Below the pieces are notes generated by a model. That model was not told the DNA's origin. It did no database searches and saw only the letters and a list, made by a program, of their open reading frames with translations. Positions 6,230-9,572 of a DNA stretch of 9,572 nt are shown here, in pieces. A program made the position numbers and the translations under genes. Source of the DNA: Candidatus Methanophagales archaeon. Its GTDB lineage: Archaea; Halobacteriota; Syntropharchaeia; Alkanophagales; Methanospirareceae. Position 1 is the first letter of the stretch. Each line of letters begins with the position of its first letter. The DNA is taken from contig JAGGRS010000213.1 of assembly GCA_021159475.1 (NCBI GenBank), positions 1 through 9,572 on the forward strand, given 5' to 3'.

Positions 6230-6802
6230 TTACTTCAGCCCGTGTATCGTTGATATTTCCCCAACATGGCAAACTGTGCACTTCTTGCCTCTTCCAAGGT
6301 GTATAGTTACGAGGTTCCCGTTGCTCGGCTTGGTCGGGTTATGTGGGTCATGGCACAGCTCACAGGTTGTACCACCCGGTCCTTTCGCGGGAATCTTGGG
6401 GTTCTCCCTGCTACCATGACATACTACGCATCCAACCTTAGCTGGATGGACAGAATGCACGGTGGCATTCGCTACGCCATGACAGCCACTCGCGAGATTC
6501 GGCTTGCCTGCGTAGTCGAAGCAGCCGGGTTTCCCATTCACCAGTAGTCCTCCTTTCACATGAGCCTCCAGATTGGTAGTCTTCTCCCTCTCGTGGCACA
6601 TGTCACAGCTTACCGCTGCTGCGACCGCAGGTGCTGGCGTGGGCGAGGGCGTGGCAGTGGGCGTTGTTACTGCGGGTGGTGTCGCTGTGGGCGTTGGCGT
6701 TATCGCTGGTGGCGGCGTCACCTCAGGCGGTCCCCCAACACAGCCTGCCATTACTACTATTACCCCTACCGCAGCTATTGCGATAAATACTTTTTTGTCC
6801 AT
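6230..6802 (-). CDS. Multiheme cytochrome c lipoprotein (four CxxCH plus one CX12CH)
   Basis: This 190-residue electron-transfer protein has a lipoprotein-like signal: a hydrophobic stretch then VMAGC with C21 as the likely lipidated residue. A Pro/Thr/Ala linker (about 25-62) spaces the heme domain from the membrane. Canonical sites are CDMCH (66-70), CVVCH (125-129), CELCH (147-151) and CTVCH (175-179). Between the first and second lies C94, then twelve residues, then C107-H108, an expanded motif that may bind a fifth heme. Six other histidines (81, 116, 119, 154, 168, 187) can serve as distal ligands. The core from C125 resembles the cytochrome at 803-1456. It is transcribed toward the surface operon and has its own promoter at 6833-6856. 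It probably passes electrons at the outer face of the cytoplasmic membrane; donor and acceptor are unknown. Confidence 0.88.
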   Translation of the reverse strand: MDKKVFIAIAAVGVIVVMAGCVGGPPEVTPPPAITPTPTATPPAVTTPTATPSPTPAPAVAAAVSCDMCHEREKTTNLEAHVKGGLLVNGKPGCFDYAGKPNLASGCHGVANATVHSVHPAKVGCVVCHGSRENPKIPAKGPGGTTCELCHDPHNPTKPSNGNLVTIHLGRGKKCTVCHVGEISTIHGLK

Positions 6803-6832
6803 TTTTCCATCATGTTTGTATAGCTCTGTATC

Positions 6833-6856
6833 ACTTTAAAAGTTTTTCGTTTTTTC
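6833..6856 (-). promoter_or_regulatory. Promoter of the cytochrome lipoprotein gene (A6/CGAAAA/TATA motif)
   Basis: On the minus strand a six-A tract is followed by CGAAAAAC and TTTTAAAG. The predicted start is near 6811, leaving a leader of about 9 bases before the ATG at 6802. The motif begins immediately after the stop codon (6858-6860) of the upstream membrane-protein gene, so this cytochrome can be expressed independently of it. Confidence 0.55.
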
Positions 6857-6857
6857 T

Positions 6858-7682
6858 TCATCTGTGTTTATATTTGATATACCTTACGAGGTTGAGGTTG
6901 AACGGCATCGTCCCTCTCGTCTCATATACCGCCCACGAGAAGTATAAGAAGGCGTATAAAGCGAGCAGTGCATAAAAGAGGGCGATTACGTTGTTTATCT
7001 CCATGAAGGCATCGAGAATCATGAAGCTAACGGGAACCAGAAGGATGGGCATAAAGACCATCACCCATGCGGTAGTATTATCAAAGAGTTTGTATTCAGA
7101 CGTTATGAGCAACCACCAGAGGATATAAAAGATGAGTGTAGCAAAATGAACCATACCAATTGAGGTGTATATCATGAACAGGAATCCCGACATCGTGATT
7201 ATGGTTAAGAATATCGCTTTTACTACGAAGCCAATAGAAGTTCCGGGAGCGATGGCTCTTTCTACTCCCGCATGGGCTACCTGTGGGCTCTTTTCCAGCT
7301 TCGCCTGCTCCTCTATCACCGTTTGAACCATGCGGTCTATTTTATTCAACCGACTCTCTATGTCTTCCATTTCAACACTCGTCTCGGCAATTTTCCTCAG
7401 CACCGGCTCCAATCGCGTATATATCCCTTCGTCAAATGCGGAACGCACCAAGCCTTCGTAATAGGCGGATTTCCTGTAGATGCGAATGGAGGAATAGCCT
7501 AAAATGATGCCGATGCCCAAGAAGATTAAATCAATCAGGATGCCGTATAAGTTGAATTTTATAATCGTGTCCACAATCAGCGAAAAGAGGGCAAGACCAA
7601 GCAGAAGTATCGCGGTTAGCAAAGCGAGAGCTAAGCCAGCTTTTTCCGATGCCTTCATCCCGGGCTGCAGTCTGGTTGTCAT
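6858..7682 (-). CDS. Six-helix membrane protein with central coiled coil, function unknown
   Basis: I do not recognise the family of this 274-residue protein. Two membrane helices (about 15-37 and 43-65) are followed by a soluble segment of about 80 residues (67-148). Residues 88-131 of that segment are predicted coiled coil (LEPVLRKIAETSVEMEDIES then RLNKIDRMVQTVIEEQAKLE). Four more helices follow (about 150-172, 176-194, 204-226 and 230-252), and the C terminus is basic (VRYIKYKHR). Both ends and the coiled coil would be cytoplasmic by the positive-inside rule. No catalytic, transport or metal-binding motif is visible. The coiled coil suggests that it oligomerises or docks a partner. It is upstream of and co-directional with the cytochrome lipoprotein, 55 bases apart, but that gene has its own promoter, so shared function is uncertain. 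The ATG at 7682 gives a short leader from the TATA box at 7712-7719. Confidence 0.8.
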   Translation of the reverse strand: MTTRLQPGMKASEKAGLALALLTAILLLGLALFSLIVDTIIKFNLYGILIDLIFLGIGIILGYSSIRIYRKSAYYEGLVRSAFDEGIYTRLEPVLRKIAETSVEMEDIESRLNKIDRMVQTVIEEQAKLEKSPQVAHAGVERAIAPGTSIGFVVKAIFLTIITMSGFLFMIYTSIGMVHFATLIFYILWWLLITSEYKLFDNTTAWVMVFMPILLVPVSFMILDAFMEINNVIALFYALLALYAFLYFSWAVYETRGTMPFNLNLVRYIKYKHR

Positions 7683-7710
7683 ATTATCGTTTTAATATAG
7701 ATGTTGAAAC

Positions 7711-7723
7711 GAATATAAATATT
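7711..7723 (-). promoter_or_regulatory. TATA box of the six-helix membrane protein gene
   Basis: The minus strand reads AATATTTATATTC. With usual spacing, transcription would start near 7690, about 8 bases before the ATG at 7682. There is no ribosome binding site in front of this ATG, which fits a nearly leaderless message. Confidence 0.4.
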
Positions 7724-7774
7724 GTGATAGTTTCTCGCTTTCTTTTTGCGCTCTCACGAACCGCCTCCGCCGCC

Positions 7775-7937
7775 TCAACGGCTCAACAAACAGTTCACAT
7801 AAAATACGACATTATCTTGTAACTGCCCTATCACATGGTTAAAAAGTTCTGTTTTACCCGAATTTATCGGACCGTATACGAAAGTTATTAGCATCGGTTC
7901 GCTCTCTATTAACTTCCATTTTTTCCCTCATATTCAT
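7775..7937 (-). pseudogene. Remnant of an archaeal P-loop ATPase (N-terminal fragment)
   Basis: The minus strand encodes SEPMLITFVYGPINSGKTEL followed by FNHVIGQLQDNVVFYVN, then runs into unrelated codons and a TGA at 7775-7777. GPINSGKT is a Walker A motif, and the surrounding residues match the start of the archaeal ATPase (PF01637-like, STAND-type) proteins, normally 350 or more residues long; only about 35 are kept. The original start is probably the ATG at 7935-7937, which has a good GAGGAG ribosome binding site four bases upstream and reads MNMREKMEVNRER. The Walker frame is a different one, so a frame change and loss of about 10-15 residues separate the two pieces. Walker B and the rest of the protein are absent. 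The stretch 7938-8035 upstream holds nothing that I recognise. Confidence 0.7.
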
Positions 7938-8035
7938 TTTCTCCTCTTATTTAAGGAGACGCATGCCGAATATGCGGGTTTCCTGCTTTCATGTTTTGCT
8001 CTGCTTTCAGATTTCGACACGATTGTAGAATGTAA

Positions 8036-8334
8036 CTAATTTTCCTGCCGCTCTGAGAGGTGGTTGAGGGGTGCCAGTCGCAGTTCCAGCAAGTATTTTT
8101 TAAATTGCGCTACCTTTAACACCCTAATTTTCCCGGGTTTAACCACGATTAGACCTTCCTTCTCCTTTACGGTCTCAAAAAATCTCTCCATCAGGCGTGT
8201 TATCCTATCTGGCACATCTTCTCATCTTCCGCTCCTTTCAGCCCGACTTCGAATAACTTGACCGCTTTGAATACCTTTTCTTCAAGCCATGACTTGAGAC
8301 TGTATGGAACGTTGTCATCGAGCAGGAACCTCAT
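8036..8334 (-). pseudogene. DUF5615 (PIN-like) toxin with internal deletion and frameshift
   Basis: From the ATG at 8332-8334 the first 40 codons read MRFLLDDNVPYSLKSWLEEK then VFKAVKLFEVGLKGAEDEKM, the typical N terminus of DUF5615 PIN-like toxins, and stop at 8200-8202 after 44 codons. In another frame, starting at 8218, the family's C terminus appears: DVPDRITRLMERFFETVKEK followed by EGLIVVKPGKIRVLK. The central 35-45 residues expected between them, which carry the later acidic active-site residues, are missing. One deletion of a length not divisible by three explains both changes. The second frame then runs about 25 codons past the normal end to a TAG at 8036-8038. The gene overlaps the last 20 bases of the DUF433 antitoxin, the usual operon arrangement. 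The product is almost certainly inactive as a nuclease. Confidence 0.8.
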
Positions 8335-8557
8335 ACAGCACCTCTTTACTCAAGATACGCGAAGCATAACCGATTGCTGCTCTAATATCTTCCTTTTCAA
8401 GCTCTGGATGCTCTTTTAGGATTTCCTCTGCGCTCATTCCTTCCGCAAGCATCTCCAGAATCAGATGAACAGGAATCTTGGTGCCCTTGATTACAGGCTT
8501 GCCGCCGAGCTTTTTCGGGGTAATTTCTATTCTTTTGAACATGAGACTTTCAGCCAT
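8315..8557 (-). CDS. DUF433 family antitoxin
   Basis: This small cytoplasmic protein of 80 residues is complete and has normal family length. The signature RIEITPKKLGGKPVIKGTKI (residues 9-28), then HLILEMLAEGMSAEEILKEH and PELEKEDIRAAIGYAS, is the DUF433 helix-turn-helix pattern. DUF433 proteins act as antitoxins that bind DNA and the adjacent DUF5615 PIN-like toxin. Here the toxin reading frame overlaps its 3' end by 20 bases but is broken, leaving an orphan antitoxin. The ATG at 8557 is chosen because a TATA box sits about 25 bases upstream; the ATG at codon 6 is an alternative that would remove MAESL. It may still repress its own promoter or act as an anti-addiction protein against related toxins elsewhere; this is inference. 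Confidence 0.9.
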   Translation of the reverse strand: MAESLMFKRIEITPKKLGGKPVIKGTKIPVHLILEMLAEGMSAEEILKEHPELEKEDIRAAIGYASRILSKEVLYEVPAR

Positions 8558-8576
8558 ATTTAAAAGAAGCTAATGT

Positions 8577-8587
8577 TATTAATATTC
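8577..8587 (-). promoter_or_regulatory. TATA box of the DUF433 gene
   Basis: On the minus strand AATATTAATAA lies about 25 bases before the ATG at 8557. With normal spacing transcription would start at the start codon itself, giving a leaderless message. A DUF433 antitoxin would be expected to bind near here if the pair was autoregulated. Confidence 0.35.
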
Positions 8588-8952
8588 TATCGAACAATCT
8601 CAATCCAAGCCCCAATCTCCGGTTTCGCCACAGCTTCGCGAGCTCATATTGGCGTTATGCCTTTCGCGAGCATCATTTGAAGAAGCAGGAGACGAATTCT
8701 TGTTACTCTTGGGTCTATGATTACATCCTCGTGCTCGAAGTCAAGTTTGAGTCGCCAGGCCTGCATCGTCTTTGCCCCGATGATCAGTCGTTCAGAACGC
8801 CTTTGGCGTTCCATTCCCTGAAGGGAATGTGAAAGTTCTGGCTCTTTGGTAAAGCTTCCCTGAAGTCGAAAAATCAGGCGTGGCTTTTGCTTCCATGGGC
8901 TGATTGTAGAATGCATTTGTATATTAAAATTAAACATTGAAGAATACCACAA
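8587..8952 (-). pseudogene. Degraded small ORF, C-terminal part aspartic-protease-like
   Basis: An open frame of up to 102 codons begins at a weak TTG (8952) or an ATG (8937) and ends with TGA at 8644-8646. Residues 53-89 (SERLIIGAKTMQAWRLKLDF then EHEDVIIDPRVTRIRLL) resemble the C-terminal strand-helix-strand of small clan-AA (retropepsin-like) proteins that occur among archaeal toxin-antitoxin loci; this is from memory and uncertain. The N-terminal catalytic D-[ST]-G is absent. After the TGA the same frame stays open with REAVAKPEIGAWIEIVR to a TAG at 8587-8589, suggesting an in-frame nonsense change. Two perfect hairpins lie in the middle (8795-8828). The gene is divergent from vapB. It may be a decayed gene or a chance open frame over a remnant. 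Confidence 0.4.
8789..8828. repeat. Two adjacent perfect hairpins
   Basis: GAACGCC (8795-8801), TTT loop, GGCGTTC (8805-8811) is a perfect 7-bp stem. One base later ATTCCC (8813-8818), TGAA loop, GGGAAT (8823-8828) is a perfect 6-bp stem. CGTTC (8789-8793) can alternatively pair with GAACG (8795-8799). TTCCCTGAAG recurs at 8856-8865. The pair lies inside the degraded ORF just before its conserved part and looks like a small palindromic element insertion or a folded RNA. There is no flanking duplication that I can define. Confidence 0.75.
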
Positions 8953-8961
8953 GTTTTATAA
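8953..8961 (+). promoter_or_regulatory. TATA box of the vapBC pair
   Basis: GTTTTATAA ends 24 bases before the ATG at 8986. The predicted start falls near 8983, so the transcript is likely leaderless or nearly so from ATG 8986, whereas it would begin after the alternative ATG at 8974. This spacing helps choose the start codon of vapB. Confidence 0.45.
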
Positions 8962-8985
8962 CACTTACAAATTATGTATTATATT

Positions 8986-9243
8986 ATGCCTACAATATCA
9001 GTTAGTGAGGATGTAAAACTGGAGTTGTTGAGATTTGCAGCCGAGCTACAGACGAAGCTTGGGAGGAGAGTGGATTTCGATGAGGCGATAAAGTTTTTGC
9101 TGCGTGGCAGGAAAGGCAAGAATCCCAGGCTTTTATTAGAGGCTTGCACACCCATACCCGGAGATACAGATGCAGTCCTAAAGGAGCTATACGAAGAGAG
9201 GAGAAAGGATGAGGAGAGATATAGCAGGTACTTTGGTCTTTGA
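8986..9243 (+). CDS. vapB: VapB-type antitoxin
   Basis: This 85-residue antitoxin neutralises the adjacent PIN-domain ribonuclease and probably represses its own promoter. The N-terminal part (PTISVSEDVKLELLRFAAEL, then LGRRVDFDEAIKFLL) has the beta strand and two helices of a ribbon-helix-helix-like DNA-binding domain seen in archaeal VapB proteins. The charged C-terminal arm (LKELYEERRKDEERYSRYFG) is the likely toxin-binding tail. ATG 8986 is preferred to the in-frame ATG at 8974 because the family begins right before the TISVSED strand and because the TATA box spacing places transcription start there; the longer form would add MYYI. It overlaps the vapC frame by up to 35 bases, which implies translational coupling. 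Because the partner toxin is frameshifted, this antitoxin may have lost its direct target. Confidence 0.85.
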   Translation: MPTISVSEDVKLELLRFAAELQTKLGRRVDFDEAIKFLLRGRKGKNPRLLLEACTPIPGDTDAVLKELYEERRKDEERYSRYFGL

Positions 9244-9572
9244 TGCCGGTGTCTTGATAGAGTTGCTTTTACAATCAGAAAAAGGGATATTTATTCGTGA
9301 TGCACTGTTGAACAACTTGATTGACGCTCATACGACAGAGATTGCAATTACTGAAGTCAAATACGTGCTTTGCAGGAAGATTGGCTGGGAAGAAGGAAAC
9401 AAAAGGGCAGAAAAACTCTTAGCATCCGGTTATTTAGAGGTATGGAAGACAGGGTGGCTTATCGAATTTGCAGCAAAGTATAAGTGCGAATCTCGCTGGC
9501 TGATTGTTTCATTCTTGCTTTAGCCAAGAAGCTTGGATGTAAAGCGCTGTTCGCAAGAAGAGAGGTCGAATT
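9209..9572 (+). pseudogene. vapC: VapC PIN-domain ribonuclease, frameshifted, runs off the right edge
   Basis: The first frame encodes LVFDAGVLIELLLQSEKG with catalytic D12, and ITEVKYVLCRKIGWEEGNKR with catalytic E49, then reads KYKCESRW and stops at 9521-9523 after 104 codons. From 9487 the -1 frame continues the family perfectly: RISLADCFILALAKKLGCKA then LFARREVE, open to the window end, and includes the third acidic residue (LAD, codon 9502-9504). A one-base loss near 9482-9490 explains this, either as true inactivation or as a sequencing error; no slippery heptamer that would suggest programmed frameshifting is present. The ATG at 9209 overlaps vapB by 35 bases; a TTG at 9233 giving MVFDAG is a shorter alternative closer to the usual family start. 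An intact VapC would be a Mg-dependent endoribonuclease cutting tRNA or rRNA. The 3' end is outside the window. Confidence 0.85.

Noticed and set aside
6560..6839. Glycine/valine- and tyrosine-rich + strand ORFs
   Set aside because: They are antisense shadows of the Thr/Pro-rich linker of the cytochrome lipoprotein; repetitive codons remove stop codons on both strands.
7960..7976. Small palindrome CGCAT / ATGCG near the ATPase remnant
   Set aside because: A stem of five base pairs with a 7-base loop is expected by chance and is not followed by a T run.
8064..8261. 65-residue + strand ORF
   Set aside because: It is antisense to the DUF5615 pseudogene, which has recognisable family sequence on the minus strand.
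8789..8865. CRISPR array or integron attC site suggested by the hairpins and the TTCCCTGAAG repeat
   Set aside because: There are only two copies of a 10-base repeat, no regular spacers, no integrase gene and no R-box pattern.
8021..8913. 12-base direct repeat GATTGTAGAATG at 8021-8032 and 8902-8913
   Set aside because: The identity stops at both edges and no transposon or hairpin is associated with it; chance or a trivial relic cannot be excluded, so it is not called as an attachment or insertion site.

Overview
The window looks archaeal. Promoters are TATA boxes about 25 bases from predicted starts, some preceded by a CGAAAA-type BRE, and leaders are short or absent. The regulator has the single-Mop ModE architecture common in archaea. 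One surface protein ends in a PGF-type archaeosortase signal, and the exported proteins carry Thr/Pro linkers and many N-glycosylation sequons. Two small multiheme c-type cytochromes together with S-layer-like proteins suggest an anaerobic methane- or alkane-cycling archaeon. A member of the ANME-1/Methanophagales or Syntrophoarchaeia is my best guess, but this is inference and not proven by any marker gene here.

Layout. (a) 1-800: a ModE/Mop-type molybdate/tungstate-responsive regulator on the + strand, with a probable divergent promoter for a gene lying off the left edge. (b) 803-1456 (-): a periplasmic or pseudoperiplasmic multiheme cytochrome with five CxxCH sites and one CXCH. (c) 1457-1715: a divergent promoter region with a long, structured leader. 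(d) 1716-6137 (+): a tight three-gene operon of exported, membrane-anchored proteins: a double OB-fold protein, a large Ig-like glycoprotein with a PGF-CTERM tail, and a CARDB-like protein. (e) 6230-6802 (-): a second, lipoprotein-type multiheme cytochrome with four CxxCH and one CX12CH site, convergent to the operon across a long imperfect hairpin. (f) 6858-7682 (-): a six-helix membrane protein of unknown function. (g) 7775-9572: a decaying accessory region holding a P-loop ATPase remnant, an intact DUF433 antitoxin whose DUF5615 toxin has lost its core, a degraded aspartic-protease-like ORF carrying two back-to-back perfect hairpins, and a VapBC pair whose toxin is frameshifted.

How it may work together. 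The central block reads as a cell-envelope module: three exported surface proteins flanked on both sides by multiheme cytochromes. Genes 1716, 2763 and 5016 are separated by only 3 bases each, so they are almost certainly co-expressed. A role in carrying or anchoring electron carriers through the S-layer is plausible from context but is not shown by any catalytic motif. One upstream motif (A6 tract, CGAAAA, TATA) precedes the surface operon, the second cytochrome and the off-edge gene, hinting at shared control. The right end is a toxin-antitoxin graveyard with three damaged genes in under 2 kb.
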